Of a stretch of DNA of 64,000 nt, positions 31,549 to 42,705 are shown one piece after another (within the stretch, counting starts at the first letter, position 1; each line of letters opens with the position of its first letter). The stretch is from Rhynchopus sp. YZ270_cl-10. Taxonomy: Eukaryota; Euglenozoa; Diplonemea; Diplonemida; Diplonemidae. The notes under the pieces were generated by a model. The model was given only the letters and a program-made list of their open reading frames with translations. It made no database searches and was not told the DNA's origin. The stretch is from NCBI GenBank assembly GCA_964035575.1, contig OZ037853.1, positions 156,501 to 220,500 of the forward strand. The letters are read 5' to 3'. The position numbers were made by a program, and so were the translations under genes.

Positions 31549-32691
31549 TCACTCACTGTTGTGGTACAGATATCTTGTCGCAATGACGCCATCTGGTTGT
31601 GTAACCACAACAACACGTGAACACGGCGATATCGCAAAGGAAATGGAGTAGGATACTGAGCTTTGCGGCATCACACGCACACAGGACATGGTCGCCACAT
31701 CATACTGGTGCAGGTGTACATTGTAAACAGGCCGTTCAGACAGGCTGGGGCATCCTCTGTCATCATCCTCAGATTCCGCAACACCTTTCCCCACCACAAG
31801 GTACTTCCCACACGGGGTGAACTGCATGCCCTGGACATCACCATCCACATCAACACTGCGAAGAGCCGCACCACTGCAATCATACAGGCTCACCCTGCTA
31901 TCGTTCCCCACAGCAAAGACAGAGGCAGACCGTGATAGCGCCACTGTTTCGAACAGCCCCGCAGGCACACATGCCACAGCAACACCTGTGTTCACATCCC
32001 ACAGACGTACGTTCTTCTCCTGGTTGGAAGAGGTGATCACCCACCCACCACAGTCCGACACTGTCATGCCCCAACACCCTTCGTGCGAGAAAGAGCGGAG
32101 AAACGTCAAGTCTTCGTCATACACAGAGACGCCGTCGTCACCCTTCGAGACAACAACACTGCCACACGCGAACACTGATTCCAAGTAGTCCTCGACTTTG
32201 CGGACCACCTCCCCACCCGGAAGCGCAACCTCGAGAAGCCAATCCTCACACGCCAGGTAGCAGCGTGTCTTGCACTGCGAGATGGCAGGCCGACCCCACA
32301 CATCATTGTCCACGTCAAACGAGAAGACAGTGTCGAAGGTTTCCGTGTCGAAGCCACCAACATGCCCACTCCTGTGCGGACTATAGACGCAGAGCGTTCC
32401 ACAACGAGACAGTGACAAGTCACCCTCATGTGTTGCACTGTACTCAGCAGGACACTTGATGTCGGCAAAGCGGCGGGCAAGCACAACCTGCACCCCTGCA
32501 TCAAACGCAGTGTCCTGCAGACGGCACGTCCCCTCCAGCACCTGCGTGCCGATGCGCATCTCGACAGACGCAGACGAGACAGCAAGCGCCGTGCACGCAA
32601 CCTCCTTTGCCGCTGCAGCGTCCGCCTCGCACGGCACCTCCACTGTCGCAGTCACGCCTGACTCTTCCAGCACAAAGGTCACATCCATCAT
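31549..32691 (-). CDS. Ubiquitin-fold/WD40-like protein
   Basis: 380 aa from MMDVTFVLEE. Residues 1-72 parallel the Ub-like module of the LRR family: opening MDVTF strand, a central helix (AAAAKEVACTALAV), and a closing VQVVLAR strand, again without Gly-Gly. The rest resembles a WD40/beta-propeller chain with one clear motif (VRLWDVNTG) and weaker blades (VSVYDEDLTFL, VSLYDCSGAAL, YNVHLHQYDVAT). The upstream frame to 33318 is open but overlaps decayed paralogue sequence and a CAACAG acceptor 28 nt before the ATG, so it is excluded. Debris of related copies flanks both sides. Function unknown; it is probably a protein-interaction platform related to the LRR genes by its N-terminal module. Confidence 0.8.
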   Translation of the reverse strand: MMDVTFVLEESGVTATVEVPCEADAAAAKEVACTALAVSSASVEMRIGTQVLEGTCRLQDTAFDAGVQVVLARRFADIKCPAEYSATHEGDLSLSRCGTLCVYSPHRSGHVGGFDTETFDTVFSFDVDNDVWGRPAISQCKTRCYLACEDWLLEVALPGGEVVRKVEDYLESVFACGSVVVSKGDDGVSVYDEDLTFLRSFSHEGCWGMTVSDCGGWVITSSNQEKNVRLWDVNTGVAVACVPAGLFETVALSRSASVFAVGNDSRVSLYDCSGAALRSVDVDGDVQGMQFTPCGKYLVVGKGVAESEDDDRGCPSLSERPVYNVHLHQYDVATMSCVRVMPQSSVSYSISFAISPCSRVVVVTQPDGVIATRYLYHNSE

Positions 32692-32719
32692 TATTTCAAG
32701 GGTGATGCAATTTAATGTT

Positions 32720-32722
32720 CTG
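32720..32722 (-). other. Putative splice acceptor upstream of the Ub-fold/WD40 gene
   Basis: The minus strand shows TCTCCTTTTTCTACGTG, further pyrimidines, then CCACCCAACAG, 28 nt before the first ATG. Confidence 0.5.
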
Positions 32723-32829
32723 TTGGGTGGACAGTTGAAGGAGCTGAGAGGGTGGACACGTAGAAAAAGGAGACGAGGGATGGGGGTCGCTGTTTTGAGC
32801 GGAGTTTGACACACACGCACGCAGGGCCG

Positions 32830-33030
32830 GTATGATGTGGTCGACACATCATACTGGTGCAGCAGGTGTATATTCCGCACGACAAATCGGACAATACTGG
32901 TAGTCATAATCGTACACACGTTATCCTCACCACAAGGTACTCCCACACGGGGGGTGAACTGCCTCCACCCATCATCACCACCATCAAAGCGGTCGCAATG
33001 CAGTTCACCGTGTCCCTCCGGGCGAGCATG
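32830..33030 (-). pseudogene. Fragment of a Ub-fold/WD40 paralogue (3' half)
   Basis: It matches the 3' half of the neighbouring gene (about 31670-31850). Both share CACATCATACTGGTGCAG and CCACAAGGTACT...CCCACACGGGG with small deletions. Frames are broken. Together with the 31.13-kb fragment it shows a decayed tandem array. Confidence 0.6.
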
Positions 33031-33288
33031 AGTGTGGAGGAGGGGAGAGGGTGAGGGGGAATACGGATAGCGCGTTTGAACGAAAGTGGAGGGAGAGGAA
33101 GGCGTGGGTGGTAAACACGGGGGTGAGTGGGTGATTCGTTGTTTCTCTTTTTGTGCCGTTGCTCTTCCCTGTTCACTATCGGGGTTAGATGCAGTCCAGA
33201 AACATATTTGATCGTGAGCAATACTGCCTTGTACAGGGAAGAGCTCCTGCAGTACACAGGAGGTTGGAAGAGAAGAAAATAAGAAAAA

Positions 33289-33346
33289 AAGGACGCATAG
33301 TCCTGTCATCGCAAGCACACATCACTTCGCGTCCATCAGGGCTAAC
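33289..33346 (-). pseudogene. Fragment of a NACHT-WD40 paralogue (last blade)
   Basis: The phrase CACATCACTTCGCGTCCATC with its flanks matches the last WD blade of the 44.5-kb copy (about 44643-44697). Only about 58 bp is recognisable, so a third NACHT-WD40 copy once existed or was sampled here. Confidence 0.55.
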
Positions 33347-33845
33347 TGACTCGGCCCAAAATCCCGGATTATTTCGTGTACTGTAACTGTACGGGTCATT
33401 TCGAAAAAAAAAATGGACAAGTTCTTTTGTACAAATTTTGGTTACCACCAGCGAGTGGACACGGGGTTAAATGGAACTATGATTATAAGCCCAGTGTAAC
33501 CTGAACCGCCCCTCGGAATTCAAGAAGGGGTCCCAAACCCGGGGGCGCTACGCTCTACGCGCACCCCGAATGTTCCGGGATGAATATAAAACGGCGCCGC
33601 AGGCGCAAAAAAATTATACATGGTGCTTATGGAAATCGGTCAACGACCTGTCAGCGACCTGTCAATATAGGGGATTATTTAACAACTAACAGCGTAACAT
33701 AGTGGATTCGCCTGGTCGACACAACCTTTGATAGATATGGGATAACCAACCCCCTTCGACCCCTCGTGGGTTCACTGAACAAGCCCTAGTGGTAGTTAAA
33801 CGCGATTGACATTTACATTCCTAGAGATGAAATAACAAGACAACA

Positions 33846-34052
33846 CTTCTGTACCCGCGCATCAAAATTGTGGAAAACTTTGCACCCCAAACACCCTCAA
33901 CAACGCCCGCCAAAAGGCGCCCCTTGTTGCTGGGAGTTGGTTTTCATGGTTGATACCTGCACAGCAGGCATTCCTCTGAGTCCAACGCTGTTGGCCTGTC
34001 TGCGGCGTTGCACCGAAGGTGCAGGAAGACAGGGTCTGGTGGTAAATTATAA
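33846..34052. repeat. Diverged partial copy of the foldback-element arm
   Basis: It shares TTGCTGGGAGTTGGTT, CCAACGCTGTTGGCCTG and the flanking order with the arms at about 9900-10050 and 13660-13830, but with many changes and an insertion. It is older than the two arms. Confidence 0.6.
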
Positions 34053-34389
34053 AAATATATAAATATCACGGGAGGGTGTCTAAAAAGGTCAAAAACGGAA
34101 AAAACGGAAAAAACGGTAGAAAAATTTGGGGTGTTTTTGACCAAAAAAAGAGTGAGGGGAGTTGGGTCCAGTCATAGGGGAGTATAGCAATTTTTAAAAA
34201 ATTCTACCAAAAATGCACAGCATTTTTCAAGCACATAGGCAGATTTTCGCTTTTGTTATAAAAAATTGAGGAACCAAAATATCCCACTGTAGCTGTCTTC
34301 GAAAACGGCCTCTGAGGTCGGAGCCCAAAATGGGCCGTTCTTCCTGCGGAAAGTAGTGCGCACACTGTACATATCTCTGAAGATGAACG

Positions 34390-35250
34390 GTTTAGGTCGG
34401 GGCTCGCAGAAACAACCTCAAATTACTTGCAGCTTGCGAGTCTCCGTGTTCTTGAAGGGTGGGACGTAGAGGGAGAAGGCAGCGATCACATTGAAGTCGT
34501 CCATTAAGGATTCAATATTTCCCGGAGGTCTGACTTCGGATACTGCCATCCAATGCCATCGCTTTGGGAGAGTGACTTGCCTTGCGTCATCGGATGACTC
34601 CAGGGCTTGCGCAAACTTTAAGGTTTCGAGATCGCTTGTGAAAAATAGGGCTCTGGTGCATGTTGAGGAAGAGGGGAGCCGGTCATCTCCGGAAGCGGTG
34701 TTGCTTTGTGAAGCATCGTATGCTTCCCCCGCTGACCACCTGTGAAACCGCCTCAATCGCGTGGTTCGTGATCGCTGTGATTGCTCCTTCGTGTCTGAGG
34801 AGTATTGGAGCACCCTCCGCTTGATGGCAGACGGCGTATGTCCTGGCGCAGACGATTGGGGTTCACACACCCTCGGTGCTACAGGATCTTGAGGGTTTGA
34901 CGCACTGTTGGCTGCGTGCTCGGTGGGTCACAAGAAGAGACACCAGCACCGGCACGAGTCAAGTCACAAGGAGCTTAGGAGAACTGACGTGCGGTGGGGA
35001 AGGTTCCCTCCGACCGTCCGGACTTGGCGGTCTGCACCCCCATCCTCGTCAAGAATTGGCTAAAGCACATGGCACCCAGAGCAGTGACCGGTCCGACGCT
35101 CGCACGTGAGCGTCGCTCCTCCGGAAGCTGGTAGTGGCCCAAGTCCACACGGACTAGAGGCCGCCGATGAGCAGGAAACTGCAGGAGGGCATGCCACAAG
35201 AGCTAACGAAACCATGGTAATGGGCCTATGTGGGGTTACAGACGTGTATA
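34390..35250. other. GC-richer island with unassigned open frames
   Basis: The base composition changes sharply from the surrounding homopolymer-rich DNA. The best frame is minus strand 34418-34870 (150 codons), with protein-like stretches such as PKRWHWMAVSEV and FNVIAAFSLYVPPF. A plus-strand stretch near 35000-35130 also reads plausibly (DLAVCTPILVKNWLKHMAP). I recognise no family. It could be a decayed gene, an immigrant fragment or a structured RNA locus. Confidence 0.3.
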
Positions 35251-35615
35251 TGGTGTAACCACAGATGCTCAAAACACCCGATTTTTACGTTTTTTTGCAT
35301 TTTTCGGTGCCCCAAGACCCACCCCAGGGGTCCAAAAATTTTTCGAAAAAAAAATTTTTTTTTTCAGATTTTGCTAAGGTAAAATGTGACTGTGAAAACG
35401 ATCCTCAAAATAGAGGATCCTCAAAATTCCCGTTTTTCCCTTTTTTCCCCTTTCCCCTTAGTCATTTTTCCCGTTGCCTTGTCGAAAAAAAAATTTTTGG
35501 GTCAAAAAAAAAAAGTGAAAATTTTTCACAAATTTCGATCCTACGACCACCCACAGGTGACGAAAACTCGGTTTTCGTGAAAAAAAAAAAATTTTTTTTT
35601 GGGTCAAACAGCGCC
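35239..35615. repeat. Dispersed block with A/T homopolymer palindromes, copy 1
   Basis: It starts CAGACGTGTATATGG, continues ...CAGATGCTCAAAACACCC and contains several A8T8-type runs. Related copies lie at 35637-35890 and 39965-40300, the last in a different internal order. Non-coding. Confidence 0.6.
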
Positions 35616-36150
35616 TTGCCTATAGTATAGCCTTGTACAGAGACGTGTATATGGTGTAACCACAGATGCTCAAAACACCCGATTTTTGCATTTTTTTCTT
35701 TTTAATTTCTTTTTAATTTTTTTGCATTTTTCGGTGCCCCCAGACCCACCCCAGGGGGCCAAAAATTTTTCGAAAAAAAAATTTTTTTTTTCGGATTTTG
35801 CTAAGGTAAAATGTGACTGTGAAAAATGATCCTCAAAATAGGGGATCCTCCAAATTCCCGTTTTTCCCTTTTTTCCCCTTTCCCCTTAGGGAAGGCTCGT
35901 TTTTCCATTTAATGTTACAAAGTAACAATAAAACCACTTTTTCGGCGACCGGGAACCCCCCCCCCCCCTTTGTTACACGGAAAAACTGTTTTTCCGAATT
36001 GGCATTTATTGTTACAGTGGGCATACACCGGGTGATGATAAAATTTTTAGCCGGCATTTGCATTTCCGGAATCCGTCCGGCCAGTGGTGGGGTCAATTTG
36101 ACGAAATGGACAAGTTCTCGTTTTTTGGTCAATTTCCGCGCAGTACACAT

Positions 36151-36430
36151 ACAGTACAGTACAGTACAGTACAGTACAGTACAGTACAGTACAGTACAGT
36201 ACAGTACAGTACAGTACAGTACAGTACAGTACAGTACAGTACAGTACAGTACAGTACAGTACAGTACAGTACAGTACAGTACAGTACAGTACAGTACAGT
36301 ACAGTACAGTACAGTACAGTACAGTACAGTACAGTACAGTACAGTACAGTACAGTACAGTACAGTACAGTACAGTACAGTACAGTACAGTACAGTACAGT
36401 ACAGTACAGTACAGTACAGTACAGTACAGT
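36151..36430. repeat. Perfect (ACAGT)56 microsatellite
   Basis: Exactly 280 bp of uninterrupted ACAGT, with no variant unit. It abuts directly the truncated end of a foldback-element copy. The open frames through it are artefacts of the 5-bp period. Confidence 0.97.
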
Positions 36431-36622
36431 GCTGTTTGGCCTGTCGACGTAATAAATACGAAGACAGGGGGGCGGTGCCAACAATTTTCCAATGATGTAA
36501 CGTTTTATCTGATTGATTTATCGTTTGATATACCTTGTGTGTGCTACTTCATGCACAACCAAGCAAGGTATTTTGAACGGTACTTTCAAGCGATGCTTCG
36601 TTATGTCATTGGGGTACCTGGG
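36430..36622. repeat. Truncated foldback-element arm
   Basis: Close match to about 13767-13968 of the right arm, from GCTGTTTGGCCTGTCGACG through GGGGTACCTGG. It begins exactly where the (ACAGT) array stops. Breakpoint and satellite may share an origin. Confidence 0.75.
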
Positions 36623-36738
36623 TGGTGACACCTGTCAAAATTTTTCACTAGTCATCACCTGCACGCGGGTGTCACAAACACCCAAACTGGGAAAGCCTTC
36701 AAGGCGGTAATGGATTATATAGTTGCTATTACAGCAAC

Positions 36739-37010
36739 TTGACCGAGGAATCCTACCACGGCTCGACTTTTACACAAGAGCGCTTTTGCATCGCGTACTT
36801 CGATCGCGGTGCTTCTCTTAGCGGGTACACGAAGCTGTACGAAGTTGTGCACAAGTGGCATCGCATCCTGACCCACTTCATCGAGAGCATGAACTTCCAG
36901 AAGCACATGTCTGCCATTGCCACTCAGAGAACTACGTCGAGAGTTCCGCAGATTCGAAGAGTGGTGCAAGCAGAAATACCAGGTATCTCAGAGATATGCA
37001 GCTTCTTGTG
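36739..37010 (+). pseudogene. Possible decayed coding fragment
   Basis: The plus frame reads TKLYEVVHKWHRILTHFIES and then another frame reads LRREFRRFEEWCKQKYQ, both amphipathic and protein-like, suggesting an old frameshifted exon. No family recognised. Codon-like composition is the only evidence. Confidence 0.25.
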
Positions 37011-37305
37011 GCAGCGGGCATCTTTGGGGGGGACAGCCCCCATTTTGCTGTTGAAACAACCAAACTCGCAGTCCATTTTTTTCACTCACGTATTTTCCCC
37101 TCGCGTTATTTTTTTCGCGCGAAAATGCCTTTTTTTGGCACATTTCAACCAATCCAAACCCGTGGTGACCTCTCTCAGTCAAATTTGTGGTCATTTTCTC
37201 CTTGTGACAGAATTTCCCCTTGCAGAATACCCTTGCAATTTGGGCAAGTTGCATTTTGCAACCGAAAATGCAACAGATTCAGGTAGAGGGGTGTTTGAAA
37301 AAAAA

Positions 37306-37743
37306 ACAAGTAATTGCTATCGGAAAAAAAACGGGGTGTGATGTGGAACTCCATCCTGTAGAAATAATCTACAGCACGTCCAGCATTCTGCTCTTCTGCA
37401 GGTATGTTAACGCTCTTCGTACGCTGCCAGATCCACTGGGACGCCAGCATCTGAAACGTTCAAGAAGGGGCGCTGTCCTCTCCGTCCAGCACCATCTGCT
37501 CGATAGCGTTGTTGGACGTCGGCTCGGTAGGCTCGGCGTGTTCCAGCTCGTTTTTGTCCACAGGCTCCCCACATTGTCGTCGTCGTTGGAGTGCGGAAGA
37601 AGCACAGAATGCACAGACTACAACACATCGATCACACCAGGCACATCAGCACCTCCAGCAAATCGCCAGGATGCTACGGTGGTTTCGAAAATCGCGCGGG
37701 GTTTTCCACAGCACACCCCGTTTTTTTTTTAGCAATTACTTGT
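37306..37743. mobile_element. 438-bp transposon remnant with Cys-rich tail ORF
   Basis: Ends ACAAGTAATTGCT / AGCAATTACTTGT extend into ~40-bp imperfect inverted repeats (both arms continue AAAAACGGGGTGTG). Between them the minus strand has an open stretch ending at 37460 with a Cys-rich part (CAWCDRC, VVVCAFC) and an acidic C-terminus (EPVDKNELEHAEP...DGEDSAPS). It looks like a non-autonomous deletion derivative keeping the last part of its parent's gene. Family not assigned. Confidence 0.5.
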
Positions 37744-37819
37744 CCTTGTTGTTATTGTTGTTTTCAACCACCTTCCTTCAACCCTTGTGGGATCAGTCGT
37801 TATTTTTTCGCGAAAACAT

Positions 37820-38910
37820 GAAATTACACATTTATGTATTGGTTGCTGACGCGTGTATACAGGAAGGTTGGGAAAAAGTGGCTTATTTGCATTTTTGGGC
37901 TCCGCCCGTGCAGCGGTGGGGTCATTTCGGAAAATTGGACAATTTTTTGACCACTTAAATTTTGAGAAATATGAGCCCGGTTGCTTATACGTGGGGCCCA
38001 TTTTTGGCCAAAATTTTTCTCAAAATCGACGAAATTAAAATTAGACCCCTTACCCCCCCCCAGAATCATTTCAATACACTACCTGTATTGGTTGCTGACG
38101 CGTGTATACAGGAAGGTTGGGAAAAGTGGCTTATTTGCATTTTTGGGCTCCGCCCGTGCAGCGGTGGGGTCATTTCGGAAAATTGGACAATTTTTTGACC
38201 ACTTAAATTTTGAGAAATATGAGCCCGGTTGCTTATACGTGGGGCCCATTTTCGGCTAAAATTTTCCTCAAAATCTGGTTTTGTAAAATTGACCCTTTAC
38301 TCCCCCCCCACATCGATTTCAATACTATACCTTACTTCACCTACGGTTGCCCTTACAGGGGGGGGTGAAGGAAGGTAAGTTGAAAAAGGGTCCTTATTTG
38401 CATTTTTGGGCTCCGCCCGTGCAGTGGTGGGGTCAATCTCGAAAATTGGACAATTTTTTGACCACTTAAATTTTGAGAAATATGAGCCCGGTTGCTTATA
38501 CGTGGGGCCCATTTTCGGCTAAAATTTTCCTCAAAATCTGGTTTTGTAAAATTGACCCTTTACTCCCCCCCCACATCGATTTCAATACTATACCTTACTT
38601 CACCTACGGTTGCCCTTACAGGGGGGGGTGAAGGAAGGTAAGTTGAAAAAGGGTCCTTATTTGCATTTTTGGGCTCCGCCCGTGCAGTGGTGGGGTCAAT
38701 CTCGAAAATTGGACAATTTTTTGACCACTTAAATTTTGAGAAATATGAGCCCGGTTGCTTATACGTGGGGCCCATTTTCGGCTAAAATTTTCCTCAAAAT
38801 CTGGTTTTGTAAAATTGACCCTTTACTCCCCCCACATCGATTTCAATACTATACCTTACTTCACCTACGGTTGCCCTTACAGGGGGGGGTGAAGGAAGGT
38901 AAGTTGAAAA
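37820..38910. repeat. ~250/263-bp tandem repeat, four units plus a partial
   Basis: Landmarks GGGCTCCGCCCGTGCAG occur at about 37897, 38145, 38408 and 38671, giving periods of 248, 263 and 263. Units 3 and 4 are almost identical, so the last duplication is recent. Each unit carries GAAAATTGGACAATTTTTTG. Non-coding. Confidence 0.85.
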
Positions 38911-39479
38911 TGAGCTTAGTGAGGCCGCCAACGTGCCACCGTGGACATGGAGGAGTACGTGATAGAATGTGCGACAGCAAGCAGGAGACTGGGGGGAGTA
39001 TGTGCGAGTGTCGGAAGCTGTGGACCATGCGTCAACACATGCTCACGCACAGAAGCATTCTGATACATGCAATGAAGTTGGCAGGAGATGCCACCAGGGG
39101 TCAGTCGGGTGTAGCCCCGTAATAATACCCTGTAAATAACCCCGTCCCAAAATCTCTCCGTCCCTCATTCGTGTGGTTTTCCTTCTAGTTTGTTTGGTAT
39201 GATCTTGATAACAATAAAAATATAACTGGTACTCATGATAACCCCATTTTGCGTACTTGGTATTTTTTATATCAGGAGCACCAATATCAGTGTTTTTCGT
39301 TGAACTCAGCCAAATAGGGGTAAAAATCTGTTTGGCGCAAGGTGAAATAGGATTCAAGGGGAACTACTGTTATACAAGATCTGAACGTTGGCTTTCTTTT
39401 TGTCTAGTTTCTTAATACACTACGTGTTAGGAAACAAAAAACATACACCGTCTAGCAGCTCTCCGTGGTTCCCCCGTGG

Positions 39480-39760
39480 TTCTCCCGCGGGTTGTCTGTA
39501 CCCCCTGCATCACATCAGGAATATAATCCCTTATTACGGAGCTTGATCTTGCACCTTACGTTCCCTAAACTTACGAAAAATATAAATGGCGCCGCAGGCG
39601 GAAAAAAAATAGGGTACAGTGTAAAAATGCTGGTTTACACCACACAGTCACTCAACAAACCCTTTTTTGCGGAGCAAAAAAGAAAAATGGCGCCGCAGGC
39701 AAAAAAAAATTAAGGGGTACGGTACCTCTTCGAGCGCAGCGAGCAGAAAATTTTTGTTAC
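39480..39760. repeat. GGCGCCGCAGGC-type dispersed repeat, copy 1
   Basis: Shares CCTTATTACGGAGCTTG, GGCGCCGCAGGC, CACTCAACAAACCC and GAGCGCAGCGAGC with about 56690-56920, and in part with 55890-56195. Related GCGCCGCAGGCGCACGG phrases occur at 41625 and 51527. Non-coding; element class unknown. Confidence 0.6.
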
Positions 39761-40657
39761 CACAGGGAAAAAGTCACTTTTTTCCCGCCATTGTTACAAC
39801 AAAAAAATTTTTTCCTCGGATTTCGATCGGGACCCCCCCCCCAACCTTAGGCAGAAAAACACTTTTTCCCGCCATTGTTACAAAAAAAAAAGTTTTTTCC
39901 CGGATTTTGGCCTGACCCACCCCCCCCCCTTTTTATTGTTACTTTGTAACATTAAATGGAAAAACGAGCCTTCCCTTAGTCATTTTTCCCGTTGCCTTGT
40001 CGAAAAAAAATTTTTTGGGTCAAAAAAAAAAAGTGAAAAATTTTCACAAATTTCGATCCTACGACCACCCACAGGTGACGAAAACTCGGTTTTTTTGAAA
40101 AAAAAAATTTTTTTTTTGGGTCAAACACGGCCTTGCCTAGCCACTTTTGGGTAGCATAGGCTTGTACAGAGACGTGTATATGGTGTAACCACAGATGCTC
40201 AAAACACCCGATTTTTGCATTTTTTTGCATTTTTCGGTGCCCCCAGACCCACCCCAGGGGGCCAAAAATTTTTCGAAAAAAAAAATTTTTTTTTCACCTG
40301 AAAATTCATGGATGTAGAAAGTACGTGACGAAAAAAAAGTACTTTTTTTCCAAAAATCGGGTTACGTGATACTTCACGTACGTGACGTTTTTTGAAAAAA
40401 ATTTTTACGTGATTTACGTGATTTCGAAAAAAAAACAAAAAAAAATGGTGTGATTTTCCTAAAAATTAGGTGTAAATTGGGTACTTCTTGGGTCCTTCTA
40501 GGGTATAGTGATTTTCCTTAGGGCACTTCCTTAAGGAAAACGTGATCTTTTTCCCGAGCTTTCCCTGTGGTTAGTAGCCTTGTTTTCGCAAAAAGTTGGT
40601 ACATCCGAGAGCCCCACGTGTTCGGTGGTGGAAATTTTCACAAAATCCGGGGTTGGC

Positions 40658-41470
40658 ACCCAGTACCCAGTACCCAGTACCCAGTACCCAGTACCCAGTA
40701 CCCAGTACCCAGTACCCAGTACCCAGTACCCAGTACCCAGTACCCAGTACCCAGTACCCAGTACCCAGTACCCAGTACCCAGTACCCAGTACCCAGTACC
40801 CAGTACCCAGTACCCAGTACCCAGTACCCAGTACCCAGTACCCAGTACCCAGTACCCAGTACCCAGTACCCAGTACCCAGTACCCAGTACCCAGTACCCA
40901 GTACCCAGTACCCAGTACCCAGTACCCAGTACCCAGTACCCAGTACCCAGTACCCAGTACCCAGTACCCAGTACCCAGTACCCAGTACCCAGTACCCAGT
41001 ACCCAGTACCCAGTACCCAGTACCCAGTACCCAGTACCCAGTACCCAGTACCCAGTACCCAGTACCCAGTACCCAGTACCCAGTACCCAGTACCCAGTAC
41101 CCAGTACCCAGTACCCAGTACCCAGTACCCAGTACCCAGTACCCAGTACCCAGTACCCAGTACCCAGTACCCAGTACCCAGTACCCAGTACCCAGTACCC
41201 AGTACCCAGTACCCAGTACCCAGTACCCAGTACCCAGTACCCAGTACCCAGTACCCAGTACCCAGTACCCAGTACCCAGTACCCAGTACCCAGTACCCAG
41301 TACCCAGTACCCAGTACCCAGTACCCAGTACCCAGTACCCAGTACCCAGTACCCAGTACCCAGTACCCAGTACCCAGTACCCAGTACCCAGTACCCAGTA
41401 CCCAGTACCCAGTACCCAGTACCCAGTACCCAGTACCCAGTACCCAGTACCCAGTACCCAGTACCCAGTA
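40658..41470. repeat. Perfect (CCCAGTA)n heptamer satellite
   Basis: About 116 uninterrupted copies (813 bp) of a 7-bp unit, G-rich complement TACTGGG. Because 7 and 3 are coprime, all frames stay open and give an artefactual YPVPSTQ repeat. Its G-run-plus-TA composition recalls telomere-type heptamers but is not a standard telomere repeat. Confidence 0.97.
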
Positions 41471-42507
41471 CCTAGTGCCCACCAGTCCCCTATTACATTT
41501 TACTCGTGGGATGATGGTCGAATATGGGGGTCCGAGACGACAGTGGCCTGCGACGACCACTACCAGGTGTTCAGGTTGCTGCAGCCAAACTATGTCATGG
41601 GTGGGGTGGGTTGCAAAGCTTGCGCCGCAGGCGCACGGTACGCTACTTTTATTCTTTCGACGTATCTTTTTCTCACTCCTCGTTGGGTTCTACGAGCTCC
41701 TACCGTCAAATTGTGGGGGTCACAACGCGCAGCAAAGTTCGCAGCTATGCAAACTGCCCCCACGTTTACTTTGCACTTTACCCTCAGTGGTCAAGTACTG
41801 ACCATATATTACACACAAAACCTGAAAATGGCTGTAAAAACTGATACATGCATTTTAGGTCAAAAATACTCAGTTCTGAGCGCAAAGTGACCCCATCACA
41901 GCACGCAGAGGCTCCGGAGCACTGAAATATTTTTTTATTTTTTTTGATTTTTTGGGGTGAAAATTTCTGGGGGAAAATTTCTGGCCACAAAAAACCACCA
42001 AAAAAAAATACACAAAATAATTTTTGCACCCCCCTTAAAATTAGGGGTAAATTGGGTACTTCTTGGGTCCTTCTAGGGTATACACCCTAGCTCTATACAG
42101 CCACACCAAAAAAGTACTTTTTTTTTTTTGAAAAAAAAAAAGTACTTTTTTTTTCACGTGAAAATCAACGTACGTGAAAATATTGGAGCGTTTTCGGTCA
42201 TAAAAATGCCCGAAAACACCCGCATTTGCATTTCCGGAATCCGCCCATTCTGTGGTGGGGGATATACAGAAAAATGGACAAAATTTTAGTGAAATCTTAA
42301 CGTACACTCTCTGTTGATTCTAAAACGGGGGAGGGTAAAAAAGGCGTGAAAGGTAAATTGGGGAAGAGGTTGAAAAGTTGGAACGCTTCCTCACCCCAGA
42401 TCACACTACAATACAAAGGTTTGGGTTTGAATAGGGTGGGTTCTTCTGACGATGAAACCTACTCCCTTCTAAACTTTCTTTCTTTTTTTTTTTTTTTTTT
42501 TTTGAAA

Positions 42508-42705
42508 AATAAATAAAACTCCTCTCGAAATTGTTCAAGATTGAACTGAGAGAAAGAAGAAACCCCAAACCCTCCCAGACCAAACGGTCTAACCTGTTGT
42601 ATTGACATAGTGTGTGGGGAGAATGAGGAGCACAAGAATCGTCTTCGCGCATACTAAAAGATTTCCTACGATATGTCACAAGTGTCATGTCACCGAAACT
42701 AAAAT
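42508..42705. repeat. ~200-bp dispersed repeat, copy 1
   Basis: Shares GTTCAAGATTGAACTGAGAG, CCCTCCCAGACCAAACGG and TGTCACAAGTGTCATGT with about 44262-44450, where the second copy sits in the 3' end of the degenerate NACHT gene. Non-coding. Confidence 0.65.

Noticed and set aside
32692-33318. 200-codon N-terminal extension of the Ub-fold/WD40 frame
   Set aside because: It runs through the decayed paralogue fragment and the acceptor site, and has no domain.
35813-36628. 271-codon and 219-codon frames through the ACAGT array
   Set aside because: Same cause: a 5-bp period without stops. The flanking residues come from unrelated repeats.
40567-41890. Long open frames encoding YPVPSTQ repeats (up to 436 codons) on both strands
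   Set aside because: They are produced mechanically by the perfect 7-bp satellite, which contains no stop in any frame.
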